Notes: generated from the sequence alone by a model not told the origin. Shown: positions 7,409 through 17,339, counted from the first letter of the stretch. The stretch is 64,000 nt of DNA from Hyphomonadaceae bacterium (GCA_022844345.1 JALHLU010000002.1:186001-250000); one strand, 5' to 3'. Program-made: numbers and translations.

Positions 7409-9004
7409 ATGGAAGAGCTGCAGCGCATGACCGGGACCGGCACGACAGGCGACGACCAGCTGATCGCCCAGGGCATGACTGTGGCCGTGCATGCCCGGCG
7501 GTCGCCGGATCGTATGGCGATCCTTTCCCCATCGGGCAATCGCACCTGGAGCGAGCTCAACGATCGCGCCAACCAGCTGGTGCGGCTGTTCCGGAAAATC
7601 GGTCTCCAGCCGGGCGATGCAGTCGCCCTGCTGGCTCATAACGGCCCGGAGTTTGCGGAGGTGTGGGCAGCCACGCAGCGCGCCGGCTATCGCCTGACTG
7701 CGGTCAACTGGCACCAGTCGGCCGAGATCATCGCCTACGTGGTGGATAACTGCGATGCGCGCGTGCTGGTGGCATCCGCCCGCTTTGCGGCCGGCGCGGC
7801 GGCGGCCGTTGCGGCTTCAGACAAGATATCGCTGAAGCTGGCCTTCGCCGGGTCGATTGACGGCTTCGACGACTACGAGACGGCGATCGCAGCCGAAAGC
7901 CCGGCCAACATTGATGCGCCCGAGCCGGGATCAACGATGCTCTACACATCGGGCACTACGGGCCGCCCCAAGGGCGTTTACCGCCGCACGCGTCCGGTCG
8001 TGTCCCAGCTTACGAATGTCTGCAACGAGACGGCCCGGTGGAATCCGCAGACCGACATGTCGCTGCTGACCGGGCCGCTCTATCACGCCGCCCCGCTTGG
8101 CATAAACTTCGTGATCCCGATCAACGCGGGCGTGACTGTGCTTCTGATGGACAAGTGGGACGCCGAGGAAACACTGAGGCTGGTGGAAGCCTACAAGGTC
8201 ACGCACACGCACCTCGTGCCGACGATGATGCACCGGATGCTCCAGCTGCCTGAAGCGATGCGGAAGAAGTACGATATCAGCTCGATGCGCTGGATCATCC
8301 ACGGCGCGGCGCCATGCCCGGCCCACGTGAAGCAGTCGATGATGGAGTGGTTCGGCCCGGTGATCTACGAGTACTACTCCTCGACCGAAGGCGGCGGCGT
8401 CTTTGTCCGCCCGCACGACTGGCTCAGGAAGCCGGGAACGGTCGGCAAGGCGGTGCCGGGCGTCGAGGTGAAACTCCTCGACCTGGAGGGCAATCCGGTT
8501 CCGCAGGGCCAGGAAGGCCTCATCTATGTGAAGGCGCCGGCGACCGGACGTTTCGAGTACTACAAGGAACAGGGCAAGACAGACGCAAGCTATCGCGGCG
8601 ACTGGTTCACGCTCGGCGACATGGGCCGGTTTGACGCCGATGGCGACCTGTTCCTCACGGGGCGCACCGCAGAGCTGATCATCTCGGGCGGGGTCAACAT
8701 CTATCCCGTCGAGATCGACGAGGTGCTGATCCGCCACCCGGATATTGCAGATGCCGCCGTCGTCGGCGTTCCCAACGAGGACTGGGGCGAGGAGATCAAG
8801 GCGGTGGTGGAGCTGAAGCCCGGCGTGCCGCGCGCACCGGAAACGGTTCAGTCGATCCTTGATTTCGCGAAAGACCGCCTGCCCGGCTTCCAGAGGCCGC
8901 GAACAATCGACTTCGTCGACGCCCTGCCCCGCAACGCCGCCGGCAAGGTCCTGCGGGGCCAGGTACGTGCGCCCTACTGGGCCGGGCGATCGAAGAGCAT
9001 CTGA
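7409..9004 (+). CDS. Acyl-CoA synthetase (ANL superfamily), second copy
   Basis: A 531-residue ANL enzyme, clearly related to but not a simple duplicate of its neighbour. Motifs are MLYTSGTTGRPKGV near residue 177, a YYSSTEGGG A5 motif, TLGDMGRFDADGD, RTAELIISGGVNIYP, and the A10 lysine in RNAAGKVLRGQ. The ATG at 7409 is used; one at 7427 would shorten the protein by six residues. It is 72 bases downstream of the first ligase and probably in the same operon. Two ligases with one crotonase suggest two entry points into the same CoA-linked route, or two acids of different length. Specificity is not predictable here. Confidence 0.85.
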   Translation: MEELQRMTGTGTTGDDQLIAQGMTVAVHARRSPDRMAILSPSGNRTWSELNDRANQLVRLFRKIGLQPGDAVALLAHNGPEFAEVWAATQRAGYRLTAVNWHQSAEIIAYVVDNCDARVLVASARFAAGAAAAVAASDKISLKLAFAGSIDGFDDYETAIAAESPANIDAPEPGSTMLYTSGTTGRPKGVYRRTRPVVSQLTNVCNETARWNPQTDMSLLTGPLYHAAPLGINFVIPINAGVTVLLMDKWDAEETLRLVEAYKVTHTHLVPTMMHRMLQLPEAMRKKYDISSMRWIIHGAAPCPAHVKQSMMEWFGPVIYEYYSSTEGGGVFVRPHDWLRKPGTVGKAVPGVEVKLLDLEGNPVPQGQEGLIYVKAPATGRFEYYKEQGKTDASYRGDWFTLGDMGRFDADGDLFLTGRTAELIISGGVNIYPVEIDEVLIRHPDIADAAVVGVPNEDWGEEIKAVVELKPGVPRAPETVQSILDFAKDRLPGFQRPRTIDFVDALPRNAAGKVLRGQVRAPYWAGRSKSI

Positions 9005-9073
9005 AGTCCGTCGAAGTCGGCAGGCACGGGTTCCGATCGGCTGCGGCTGATTTGTGGGTGACACGCTCAAATC

Positions 9074-9106
9074 AAAAAAAAAGGCGGCGGGTTTCCCCGC
9101 CGCCTT
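9074..9106 (-). terminator. Rho-independent terminator of the TonB-receptor gene
   Basis: A perfect 11-bp stem, AAGGCGGCGGG / CCCGCCGCCTT, with a 4-base loop (9081-9106). On the minus strand it is followed by nine consecutive T residues (9074-9082 read as A on the plus strand). It sits just past the receptor stop at 9128. The plus-strand side lacks a strong T tract, so it serves mainly the minus gene but may also slow transcripts from the acyl-CoA synthetase gene. Confidence 0.9.
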
Positions 9107-9127
9107 CCGATTTGTCGTCTGCGTCTC

Positions 9128-12100
9128 TTACCAGGCGTAGGAGAGGCTGAGGTAAGCGCGACGGCCCAGATAGTCGTACTGGGACGACAGGGGGAAGTTG
9201 CCCACCCGCGTTGCGTTGCTGGACGCCGAGATATAGTTCGGCGCTTCATCGAACACGTTCTGGACGCCGAACTGGATCGTCAGGTCGTCGAACTTCACGC
9301 GGGCCGAGAGGTCGTGGGTCTGGTAGAAATCGACAGCACGCACCGGCGTGACGGTGGTGCCGAAATAGGTCGCCGTCGGGCTGATGAAGAACTTCTGGTT
9401 GTCGCTCTCCGGCACGAAGTTGGCCGCCCAGAAATAGGTCCAGTCGCCACTGTCCAGACGCGCATTCATGTTGGCCACCCATTCCGGGTTGCCGATACGG
9501 TCATGCAGTTGCGTCGGGACCGACGCGTTCAGGAGCTGGCTTTCCCAATTGAGGATGTAGCTGGCGCGCGCGTTCACGGTAAGATCGCCAAACCCGAGAT
9601 CGTGGGTGTAGCGAGCCGTGAGATCCAGGCCCTCGTTCGCCTGACGTGCAACGTTCACGTAGCTGTTGTTGATCGTGAGGATTTCGTACGGTCGCGTCGG
9701 GTCAGTGCCCGGCGCGCGGGTGAACAGGGTGCACAGCGGTTCGTTCGGGAAGTTCTCCGAGTTGTAGCATGCGTTGACGATGTTCGCGGCGCCGAACTGG
9801 GAGACCTGATCATTGACCTCGATGCTGAAGTAATCGAGGGCGACGTTGAAGTCCACGAAGCCAGGCGTCCAGATCAGGCCCGCGCTGAACGTGTCAGCCG
9901 TTTCCGGTTCGAGGACGCCGAGGCCTCCGCCCACGGTCACCGTTGCCGACGAAGTCGGCAGTGTCGGGAACGCGCCGGGCAGCGGCCCCTCGCCAGGACG
10001 GCCGGCGGCGCAGTTGGCGTCCCTGACCGGGTTGGTGACAGTTGACGAGGCCCAGTTGCGGCAAGGATCCGACGCCTGCTGGAAGCCGAAGTTGGTCAGG
10101 TTGCCCAGGAACAGCTCGTAGAGCGCAGGCGCGCGGAACGACGTGCCTTGCGAAGCGCGAAGCCGCCAGTCCGACGTCACAGCCCAGTTCAGGCCGACCT
10201 TGTAGGTCGAGCTGTCGCCATACGTGTCGTATTCTGACATGCGGCCCGAGAGGTTAGCAGACAGTTCGTGGAACAGCGGTACGTCGCGCAGGATCGGAAC
10301 TTCAAGCTCGACGAAGGCCTCCTTGATTGTGTCCTTGCCGACCGTCTGCACGGCCGAAGACGAACCCCAGTAGTTGCCGCTTCGCTCCTGTACGCCGGGT
10401 TGGTCGTCGATTTCTTCTTCCCGAATCTGGAAGCCGAACGCCGCGCCGAGCGGGCCTGCCGGCAGGTCGAACAGTTCACCCGTGAGCAGGCCTTCGATGT
10501 ACTTGTGCTCGTAGACCGTGTTTCCGGTCTCGAAGCCAAGCATGAAATCGCGGTCCACAGCACTGAGGGCGCCCTGTCCCACAACTGCCGGCGAGAACAG
10601 GTTCATGCCGCCGATGGGGCAAGCGGTAGCGGTCGTCAGCCGGGCAGTGTTACAGCCAGCTTGCGCCTGGGCGACGGAAGTGAACTGCGTCGCGGCCAGG
10701 ATACGATCATTGTAGATGAACGTACCGCCGTACTCTGCATCGGAGCGGCTGTACTGGCCGACGAGTTCCCAGTCCCAGCCGCTTCCAAAGTCAAGCGTAC
10801 CGCGGAGGCCGAGCACCCCACGCATATAGTCGACCTGCTGCTCGTTCCTTGAGTTGATCAGCAGCGTCGGCTCGACGTTGGTGATCGGGAGGTTGAGGCC
10901 GAGCACCGGATCAAACATGCTTGCGGGGAACGGGTTGCGGGGATGCAACGCCGAGACGACGCCAAACCACTGGCGCCAGGTTTCCTGTTCGGACTCACGG
11001 CGGTTCAGCAACACTTCGGCGAAAAGTTCGGTCGTCGGCGTAACGTCATAGCCTGCGAAGGCCGTCAAGCTGGTGCGCTTGACCGGCGAGACTGCCGTTC
11101 GGCTGTCATAACGGTCGCTGTGTGTCGCAATGGCTGAGCGACCAGCATACTGCCTCAGAAGCGCGTTGTAAGCGTCGACCGTCGGCGCCTGCCACGGTGC
11201 GGACGCGAGCGAACTCGGCAGTGCGCACGCCCTGCCATGGCCCGTAAAGAAAACGCGCACATGGCGCCAGCCGTTCATGTCGCAGCCGATAGGGCCGCCT
11301 CCCGCTACTGCGTTGAGGTCTGGCGCATAGTCTGAGGCGCCGCGTGCACCGCCCGCGAAATACAAGCTGACCAGTTCCGCGCCGGTGCTGTTGCAAGCCG
11401 GTTTGCCGGTGTCCGGATCAATCACGTCCGCCTGGCTGCCATCTGCGTTGAAGAGGAACTGCTGCGGGCAACGGAAGGAGTCGCGATCACCGAAAAGTAG
11501 CGGCGAGCGCTCGTAGTAGTCGGCGCTGACAGACAGATAGCCTTGGTCGAAGCGCCAGCCCTGACCGATGCTGAAGTTCAGCTCTTCGCCGCCAGCTTCG
11601 AACGGCTGGTTCGTGTAGCCGTTGACGAAGCCACCATCGAGGTTCTCGCGGGTGATGATGTTCACGACACCAGCGACGGCGTCCGAACCGTAGATCGAGG
11701 AGGCGCCGTCGGTCAGGATCTCGACCCGCTCGATCAGCGAGCTCGGGATGACATTGAGGTCGGTTGGGCCAACCTGGCCGCGCGAGCCCGCCGGACCGGC
11801 GCGGCGGCCGTTGAGCAGCACCAGGGTGCGCTGGGCGCCGAGACCGCGAAGGGACAGTGTGTTGACGCCGGGTCCGCCGACCACACCGAAGCCCGTGAAG
11901 TAGTTGTTGATCTGACCAGCCGTCGCAGCGACCGTCGAGCTCTGCAGAATTTCCGATGTATCGACGAGACCCTCAAGCGTGGCCTCTTCTGCGGTGATGA
12001 TCTGGAGCGGCTGAGTGCTGGTGAACTCGCTGCGGCGGATGCGGGAGCCCGTGATCACGACGCGATCGGAGTCCTCGCTGGCCTCATCTTCCGGCTGCGT

Positions 12101-12229
12101 GGTGGTCTCGACCTGATCTGTTTCCGGCGGTTGAGCCGTCGTCGAACCAGTCTGCGCCCAGGCCGGAAGGCCAAAGAACAATCCTGCTGCCATTGTTGTG
12201 GTGAGCAGAAATTTATGCTTGAGATTCAT
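9128..12229 (-). CDS. TonB-dependent receptor, large outer-membrane transporter
   Basis: A 1033-residue outer-membrane beta-barrel receptor. A clear signal peptide ends at about residue 25 (LFFGLPAWAQ). A low-complexity, Glu/Thr/Pro-rich linker follows, then a TonB-box-like DRVVITGSRI around residue 56. The plug domain includes the NTLSLRGLGAQRTLVLLNGRR segment (residues 123-143), the RVEILTDGASSIYGSDAV motif and VVNIITR. The long barrel contains several Cys-containing loops and ends in the aromatic C-terminal signature YLSLSYAW. The family imports siderophores, vitamins, glycans or peptides using TonB energy. Motifs and length match the oligomer-importing receptors abundant in Caulobacterales and Sphingomonadales. 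It is divergent from an S9 peptidase gene, which favours a peptide substrate, but that is inference. Confidence 0.92.
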   Translation of the reverse strand: MNLKHKFLLTTTMAAGLFFGLPAWAQTGSTTAQPPETDQVETTTQPEDEASEDSDRVVITGSRIRRSEFTSTQPLQIITAEEATLEGLVDTSEILQSSTVAATAGQINNYFTGFGVVGGPGVNTLSLRGLGAQRTLVLLNGRRAGPAGSRGQVGPTDLNVIPSSLIERVEILTDGASSIYGSDAVAGVVNIITRENLDGGFVNGYTNQPFEAGGEELNFSIGQGWRFDQGYLSVSADYYERSPLLFGDRDSFRCPQQFLFNADGSQADVIDPDTGKPACNSTGAELVSLYFAGGARGASDYAPDLNAVAGGGPIGCDMNGWRHVRVFFTGHGRACALPSSLASAPWQAPTVDAYNALLRQYAGRSAIATHSDRYDSRTAVSPVKRTSLTAFAGYDVTPTTELFAEVLLNRRESEQETWRQWFGVVSALHPRNPFPASMFDPVLGLNLPITNVEPTLLINSRNEQQVDYMRGVLGLRGTLDFGSGWDWELVGQYSRSDAEYGGTFIYNDRILAATQFTSVAQAQAGCNTARLTTATACPIGGMNLFSPAVVGQGALSAVDRDFMLGFETGNTVYEHKYIEGLLTGELFDLPAGPLGAAFGFQIREEEIDDQPGVQERSGNYWGSSSAVQTVGKDTIKEAFVELEVPILRDVPLFHELSANLSGRMSEYDTYGDSSTYKVGLNWAVTSDWRLRASQGTSFRAPALYELFLGNLTNFGFQQASDPCRNWASSTVTNPVRDANCAAGRPGEGPLPGAFPTLPTSSATVTVGGGLGVLEPETADTFSAGLIWTPGFVDFNVALDYFSIEVNDQVSQFGAANIVNACYNSENFPNEPLCTLFTRAPGTDPTRPYEILTINNSYVNVARQANEGLDLTARYTHDLGFGDLTVNARASYILNWESQLLNASVPTQLHDRIGNPEWVANMNARLDSGDWTYFWAANFVPESDNQKFFISPTATYFGTTVTPVRAVDFYQTHDLSARVKFDDLTIQFGVQNVFDEAPNYISASSNATRVGNFPLSSQYDYLGRRAYLSLSYAW

Positions 12230-12336
12230 GATGCCGCTTTGACCCCGTTTTTTGAATGCTTTCCCTGCCCAATGCCGTGGACAGGGTCAGTTTAGGCTTG
12301 CAGCGCAGGGGTGAGTTTACCCCCTCAAATCGCCGC

Positions 12337-12404
12337 GATCCGACAAAGTGTTAAACCGGATTGTGGTCGACACAAGCATTTATGACGCTGATCCGACACT
12401 TTGT
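12337..12404. promoter_or_regulatory. Candidate operator: nested direct and inverted repeats
   Basis: GATCCGACA occurs at 12337-12345 and again at 12390-12398, 53 bases apart. Overlapping these, ACAAAGTGT (12343-12351) and its exact reverse complement ACACTTTGT (12396-12404) form a separated inverted repeat. Between them lies TTGTG-GTCGA-CACAA (12361-12375). This clustered symmetry in a divergent promoter region is typical of a transcription-factor binding site. No regulator is assigned. Confidence 0.45.
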
Positions 12405-12510
12405 GGCCAGAGTCGTGTCTGTTTCGCCACGGTACCGCCACATGAATGGGCTTGTTTGTCCCGGTCCGCCCCACGATTGAGCGCGAAGCAGGCATGCGGC
12501 ATTGGCCTGG

Positions 12511-12539
12511 TTGGGTTGCGCCAGTTCTCAGGTTAGGTT
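12511..12539 (+). promoter_or_regulatory. Possible sigma-70 promoter of the S9 peptidase gene
   Basis: TTGGGT (12511-12516) and TAGGTT (12534-12539) are separated by 17 bases, 67 bases before the peptidase ATG. The -10 hexamer is identical to that of the better supported tRNA-Lys promoter in this window. Support is only motif-level. Confidence 0.3.
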
Positions 12540-12605
12540 TATCCGATCTGTAGTTGCATTCGCGAAGGCTCAGGTGCTGGAGCCTTCAAAGAGGATATTT
12601 CGCTC

Positions 12606-14627
12606 ATGATCCGCTCGTTCCTTGTCGCGGCATTCGCCGTCGCCTTTGCGTCCAGCCCGGAGCCGGCAGAGGCGCAGTCGCCGCCGCCTGCCACCGCTTT
12701 CGCGCGGGAACCCGCCATGAGTTCGGTCACCATCTCTCCGGATGGCAAGCACGTCGCGGCCGTGATCTCGCGGGACGGACAGTCACGAATATTGTCTATC
12801 TGGCGCACGGATGCCCTGGACGAAGCGCCATACCTGGTGGCGTCCGATCCTCGTTCGGAGCTTCAGTCGGTCGATTTCATCAAGAATGATCGCCTGTTTG
12901 TCACCACACAGCAGCTGGTCGATTTCGACCCGTTCAGCGGGGAGAACGAGCGGTCTTACGCCTACCGCCGCCAGGTCCTCGACCTGAAAGGCCAGCCCGT
13001 TCGGACCAACCTGCGCTTTGACGGTTTATCCGCGACCCAGCAGGCTTTCATCGGCATAGGGACCGTCGTCAGCTCGCTCCCGAAGGATCCCGAAAACGTG
13101 CTGGTCAGCGCGCCCGGCGGAGACATCTACACGCTGAATCTGTACAATGGGCGGTATGGACGGGTCGAACGGGGCTCGACTCGGTTCAGCTCACCGCAGA
13201 CCGACCTCAACGGCGAGGTCCGTGCGCGTCAGAGCTTCGACTTCGACGGTGGTGCAGCCTATATCGCCCTATGGCTGAAACATCCCGACACCGGCAGCTT
13301 TGACGAGCATTTCCGCTGGTACGCCCGCGACCGCGAGCCAGTTTCGGTTGCGGCTTTCACCCTGGACCCGAATATTGTGCTCGTGGAATCCACGGCTGGC
13401 CGCGATCACTCAGCGATCTACGAGTACAATATCCGCGAGCGTAAAATGGGCGAGATCGCGTTTGCCCATCCGATATTTGATTCCAGCGGCGTGGTCCTTT
13501 CCCGTTCGCAAGCTGACTACGGCGAAATCCTCGGGTTTGGTTACGAGGGCGAACGCAACCGCGTCTACTGGGTAGATGAAGGTCTTGCCTCGCTCGAGCA
13601 ACAGGCGCGCAAGGCTCTGGGTGTCAGAGAGGTTGCCGTGCAATGGACCGACATCGCCTCGGGCGACAAGTCCAAGTTCAATGTGGGCGACGGCGCTGAC
13701 ATCGCGATCGGCGACTGGTCTGATGATCGTAGCCGCGTGATCATCAGGCGTTCTGGCGGTTCGGTCCCGCCTGAATACTACTTGATGGCCGATGGGCGTC
13801 TGCGCCTCCTGGGCCGGGCCTATCCGGAACTGCGCGAGGCGCCGCTCGGCAAGGTTCGTCTGGTTCAGTACGCCGCCCGTGATGGCTTGATGGTTCCCGG
13901 AGTACTGACAACACCCGATCCGGCCGTGCACGGAGCCGGGCCCTACCCTACCATCATCACGCCGCATGGCGGACCGTGGGCCAGGGATAACCTGGACTGG
14001 GACCAGTCCGGCTGGACACAATACTTTGCCAGCCGGGGCTATGCGGTGCTTCAACCGCAGTTCCGCGGTTCGCAAGGCTGGGGGCAGCGCCTGTGGCGTG
14101 CCGGAGATCGTGAGTGGGGCCGCGCGATGCAGGATGACAATGACGACGGTGCGAAATGGCTGATCGCCGAGGGCATTGCTGATCCGAAGCGCATTGCGAT
14201 CCATGGCTATTCCTATGGTGGCTATGCGGCGATGATGGCCGCGGTCCGCCCGAATGGCATCTATCGCTGCGCGGCTGCGGGCGCGGGCCCTGCCACGATC
14301 GACCAGTTCAAGAGAGGCACGTTCAACAGCCGCTTTCTCCGGGAGTTTCAGCATCCCACTGCAGACGGCGAAGATCCTCTCCGCCGGGTGACGGAGGTGT
14401 CGATACCGGTGCTTCTCTACACCGGTGATCGCGACACAAACGTGCTGCCCGCCGAATCCGAGAGCTTTGCGGCGGCGCTTCGCCGTGAGGGCAAGTCGGT
14501 GGACCTGAAAATTCTCCCCGACATGGAGCACACGCTCAATACGTGGACGCCCGCGAACTTCGCGGCAATTCTGACCTCGGTTGAGAGCTTCCTCAACGGT
14601 GCGTGTGGTATCGGTCAGGCAAACTGA
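12606..14627 (+). CDS. S9 family (prolyl oligopeptidase-type) serine peptidase, exported
   Basis: A 673-residue protein. A signal peptide covers residues 1 to about 23 (FAVAFASSPEPAEAQ). A beta-propeller-like N-terminal domain follows, with TISPDGKHVAAV near residue 42. The C-terminal alpha/beta-hydrolase domain has the nucleophile motif GYSYGG (Ser536), the acid in GDRDTNV (Asp610) and the base in DMEHTLN (His642). HGGPW marks the oxyanion region. These enzymes cleave short peptides, often after Pro or Ala, in the periplasm or outside the cell. GAGG-like bases lie about 10 bases upstream of the ATG. It is divergent from the TonB receptor and is followed by a strong terminator, so it is monocistronic. 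It may process the peptides the receptor imports. Confidence 0.92.
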   Translation: MIRSFLVAAFAVAFASSPEPAEAQSPPPATAFAREPAMSSVTISPDGKHVAAVISRDGQSRILSIWRTDALDEAPYLVASDPRSELQSVDFIKNDRLFVTTQQLVDFDPFSGENERSYAYRRQVLDLKGQPVRTNLRFDGLSATQQAFIGIGTVVSSLPKDPENVLVSAPGGDIYTLNLYNGRYGRVERGSTRFSSPQTDLNGEVRARQSFDFDGGAAYIALWLKHPDTGSFDEHFRWYARDREPVSVAAFTLDPNIVLVESTAGRDHSAIYEYNIRERKMGEIAFAHPIFDSSGVVLSRSQADYGEILGFGYEGERNRVYWVDEGLASLEQQARKALGVREVAVQWTDIASGDKSKFNVGDGADIAIGDWSDDRSRVIIRRSGGSVPPEYYLMADGRLRLLGRAYPELREAPLGKVRLVQYAARDGLMVPGVLTTPDPAVHGAGPYPTIITPHGGPWARDNLDWDQSGWTQYFASRGYAVLQPQFRGSQGWGQRLWRAGDREWGRAMQDDNDDGAKWLIAEGIADPKRIAIHGYSYGGYAAMMAAVRPNGIYRCAAAGAGPATIDQFKRGTFNSRFLREFQHPTADGEDPLRRVTEVSIPVLLYTGDRDTNVLPAESESFAAALRREGKSVDLKILPDMEHTLNTWTPANFAAILTSVESFLNGACGIGQAN

Positions 14628-14651
14628 TCGAGAGCAGACTGGTTGGAAATC

Positions 14652-14687
14652 AAAGCGCCCCGGAGGAAACTCCGGGGCGCTTTTTTT
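14652..14687 (+). terminator. Rho-independent terminator after the S9 peptidase gene
   Basis: The hairpin stem reads AGCGCCCCGGAG, with loop GAAA and the exact complementary strand, followed by seven T residues. It begins 25 bases past the peptidase stop and is a textbook intrinsic terminator. Confidence 0.95.
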
Positions 14688-14745
14688 GTGAAAGTGTTGT
14701 GGCTGGCGGTCACCTTGATCGGCCGGCTCTGCCGAGGTCGATGCG

Positions 14746-16098
14746 TCAGTCAGGGTCCTGTTCGACCGGCAGCGCCGCCAGCGGCTTCGCCTCGCCATTC
14801 AGAGCGGCTTTCATCTGGTCCCGGTCGAGCGCGCCCTCCCATCGGCTCACCACGATCGTTGCGACTGCATTGCCGATGAAGTTGGTGAGCGCTCGGCATT
14901 CGGACAGGAACCTGTCCACGCCAAGAATGATGGCGACGCCAGCCACGGGAATGCTAGGGAGCACCTGCAATGTGGCCACCAGCGTGATGAAGCCTGCGCC
15001 AGTAACCCCGGCCGCGCCCTTGGAGCTGAGCATCGCCACGGCCAGCAGGATCAGTTGGTCGCCGACGCTGAGCGGGGTGTTGGTGGCCTGGGCGATGAAC
15101 AGCGCCGCCATGGTCATGTAGATGTTGGTGCCATCGAGGTTGAACGAATAGCCTGTGGGAACTACCAGCCCGACAACCGGCTTTGCACACCCTGCCCTCT
15201 CCATTTTTTCCATGAGCGCAGGCAGCGCGGATTCCGATGACGAGGTCCCAAGGACGAGGAAAAGCTCCTCTTTCAGGTAGCGGATCAGCTTCAGGATGTT
15301 GAAACCGGCCCAGGCGGCGACTGCCCCCAGTATAATCACGATGAACAGAAAGGATGTTAGGTAGACGGTGCCGATCAGCATGGCCAGCTTCTGGATCGCC
15401 TCGATGCCCTGGCTGGAAACCACGAAGGCAAACGCCCCGAAAGCTCCCACCGGCGCCGCTTTCATCAGGATGCCGACCATCTTGAAGACCACTGCGGCCG
15501 CAGCGTTCAGGATATTCAGGAGGGGCTCGGCGCGGTCGCCGACCAGCGCCATCGATACGCCGAACACGATCGACAGGAAGAGGACCTGAAGGATGTTGCC
15601 GCTGGTAAAGGCGCCAACAAACGCGTCGGGAATGATGTTCAGCACGAAGCCCACTAGCGTGTAGCTCTCGGAGGCGCTCTTGAAGCCTTGAACCCGCGAA
15701 ACATCGCCCTCCGCGAGGGTGGCAATGTCGACATTCATACCGGCGCCAGGCTGGACTAGGTTCCCGACGATCAGGCCGACCAGCAGCGCAAGTGTCGAAA
15801 AGAACAGGAAATAAGCGAAGGCCTTGAAGACGACGCGGCCAAGGCGGCCCATGTCGCGCATCCCGGCAATGCCAATGACAATGGTGAGAAAGATCACCGG
15901 CGCGATGATCATCTTGACCAGCTTCACGAACCCATCGCCCAGCGGCTTCAGATACTCCGCGATCCAGGGCTCGCCGCGATAGAAGTGTCCGATCAGGCCG
16001 CCAATGAAGATGGCGGTCAGAACCTGAAAGTACAGCTGGGTGTAGAACGGCCCCGACCGCCGCGCCTGATCGCCGGCGGGCGCATGAATTACCGCCAT
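14746..16098 (-). CDS. dctA: C4-dicarboxylate / glutamate:cation symporter (DctA-type)
   Basis: A 450-residue inner-membrane secondary carrier of the DAACS family. Family signatures are visible: [15 protein letters not shown] early, the serine-rich reentrant loop [18 protein letters not shown] near residue 285, then [13 protein letters not shown], followed by [13 protein letters not shown]. These form the substrate and cation sites in GltPh-like proteins. Typical substrates are succinate, fumarate, malate and aspartate. The N-terminal 15 residues are a cytoplasmic tail. The gene stands alone between two intergenic gaps; no dctBD pair is adjacent, so regulation is not evident. Confidence 0.9.
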   Translation of the reverse strand: MAVIHAPAGDQARRSGPFYTQLYFQVLTAIFIGGLIGHFYRGEPWIAEYLKPLGDGFVKLVKMIIAPVIFLTIVIGIAGMRDMGRLGRVVFKAFAYFLFFSTLALLVGLIVGNLVQPGAGMNVDIATLAEGDVSRVQGFKSASESYTLVGFVLNIIPDAFVGAFTSGNILQVLFLSIVFGVSMALVGDRAEPLLNILNAAAAVVFKMVGILMKAAPVGAFGAFAFVVSSQGIEAIQKLAMLIGTVYLTSFLFIVIILGAVAAWAGFNILKLIRYLKEELFLVLGTSSSESALPALMEKMERAGCAKPVVGLVVPTGYSFNLDGTNIYMTMAALFIAQATNTPLSVGDQLILLAVAMLSSKGAAGVTGAGFITLVATLQVLPSIPVAGVAIILGVDRFLSECRALTNFIGNAVATIVVSRWEGALDRDQMKAALNGEAKPLAALPVEQDPD

Positions 16099-16199
16099 GA
16101 ATTCTCTCCGCCCCGGGGCGCGACCTCGCGCGTCGCGCCGCCCTGTCGCAGCACAGTAATGGGGTATCGCAGCTTGGCGCTAGTCCCGGACGCCAAGGG

Positions 16200-17159
16200 C
16201 TATTGGGCTGCGCTGACCGTGCCGTCCGGATTCTGGTACTTTGCGCCAGGAACGCGGCCAGGCAGGTAGATCAGCAAGGGGGCCGCCACGAAGATCGACG
16301 AGTAAGTCCCGATCAGGACGCCGAAGATCATCGAGATCGCGAAGCCGAAGAGCACCGGGCCGCCAAGCAGCGCCATGGCGCCGACGGCCATGAGGACAGC
16401 GGGCGCCGTAAGCAAGGTGCGGGTCAGGGTCGAGGTGATCGAGATGTCGATGACCTCGCTGATGGTCATCTTCTTGTACTTCTTCAGCATCTCGCGAATG
16501 CGATCGTAAACCACGACAGTGTCGTTGATCGAATACCCCGCAACCGTGAGAACCCCGGCGACGATTGTGAGATCGAACGTCATCTGCGTGACGGAGAACA
16601 GCCCAATGACGCCGTACACGTCGTGGAATGTCGTCAGAAAGGCCCCGGTGCCGAACTTGAACTCGAACCGGAACCAGATGTAGGCGCCGATCCCGAGAAC
16701 GGCCATCACGCTTGCAAGTATGCCTTGAAACAGGAGCTTGTCGCTGACGCGGCCTTCGACGTTATCGGTCTTCAGAATCTTGAACTCTTCGGCGCCAAGC
16801 GTTTCGCCGACCCGCCTTGCCACTGCTTCGACACTAAGTTCTTCGACCCGGGGGACCCTGATCAGGACAGTGTTGCCGCCCTGAGTCGTGGTGACATTGC
16901 TCTCCTCGAAACCGGCTGCCTCGATCTTCGCCCGCACGGCGCCTGAATCGATAGGCCCGTTGTTTGTGCTGGCAGCTTCAATCTGCACACCGCCCGTAAA
17001 ATCGAGTCCGAGGTTAAGACCCTGAGTTACCAAGGAAATTGTTGTGCCCACCAGAATAACGGCGGACACGATGAACCCGATCCAGCTGATCTTCATGAAC
17101 GGCAACGGTTTGGGTTCCGGTTGCGGGCCCTTGTTGGGGTTGGGTTTGTCCCACCACAT
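16200..17159 (-). CDS. secF: Protein translocase subunit SecF
   Basis: A 319-residue inner-membrane protein assisting SecYEG-driven export together with SecD. A cytoplasmic Pro/Asn-rich N-terminus is followed by TM1 and the SecF signature LGLDFTGGVQIEAAS near residue 50. A small periplasmic domain follows, then five C-terminal TM segments with VAGYSINDTVVVYDRIRE and the later TLTRTLLTAPAVL stretch. Length and motifs are normal. No secD lies upstream; the neighbouring minus-strand frames are shadows of the EF-hand gene. In most bacteria secD immediately precedes secF, so this standalone position is unusual. Confidence 0.93.
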   Translation of the reverse strand: MWWDKPNPNKGPQPEPKPLPFMKISWIGFIVSAVILVGTTISLVTQGLNLGLDFTGGVQIEAASTNNGPIDSGAVRAKIEAAGFEESNVTTTQGGNTVLIRVPRVEELSVEAVARRVGETLGAEEFKILKTDNVEGRVSDKLLFQGILASVMAVLGIGAYIWFRFEFKFGTGAFLTTFHDVYGVIGLFSVTQMTFDLTIVAGVLTVAGYSINDTVVVYDRIREMLKKYKKMTISEVIDISITSTLTRTLLTAPAVLMAVGAMALLGGPVLFGFAISMIFGVLIGTYSSIFVAAPLLIYLPGRVPGAKYQNPDGTVSAAQ

Positions 17160-17339
17160 GCAGATATCTCGACGCTCTGGTCTGGCGGCCGCTGATGTGC
17201 GACGCGCTCACAGGGCTCTTGCGCTAGCAGTAGATGTCCCGAAGCGCCATACCCCCCCGCCCGGCCCGATGGCCGGCAGGATTTCGGCTGAATCCCCGGT
17301 TTCGGTACGCCGTGCGGATTTTATGCAGTTGCAGGACAA

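Larger units (their letters stand above)
12230..12605. other. Divergent regulatory region between TonB receptor and S9 peptidase genes
   Basis: A 376-base gene-free stretch holding the promoters of both divergent genes. It contains a 9-bp inverted repeat, a 9-bp direct repeat, a central 5-bp inverted repeat and a plausible plus-strand promoter, listed separately. No convincing small ORF is seen. Confidence 0.6.
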
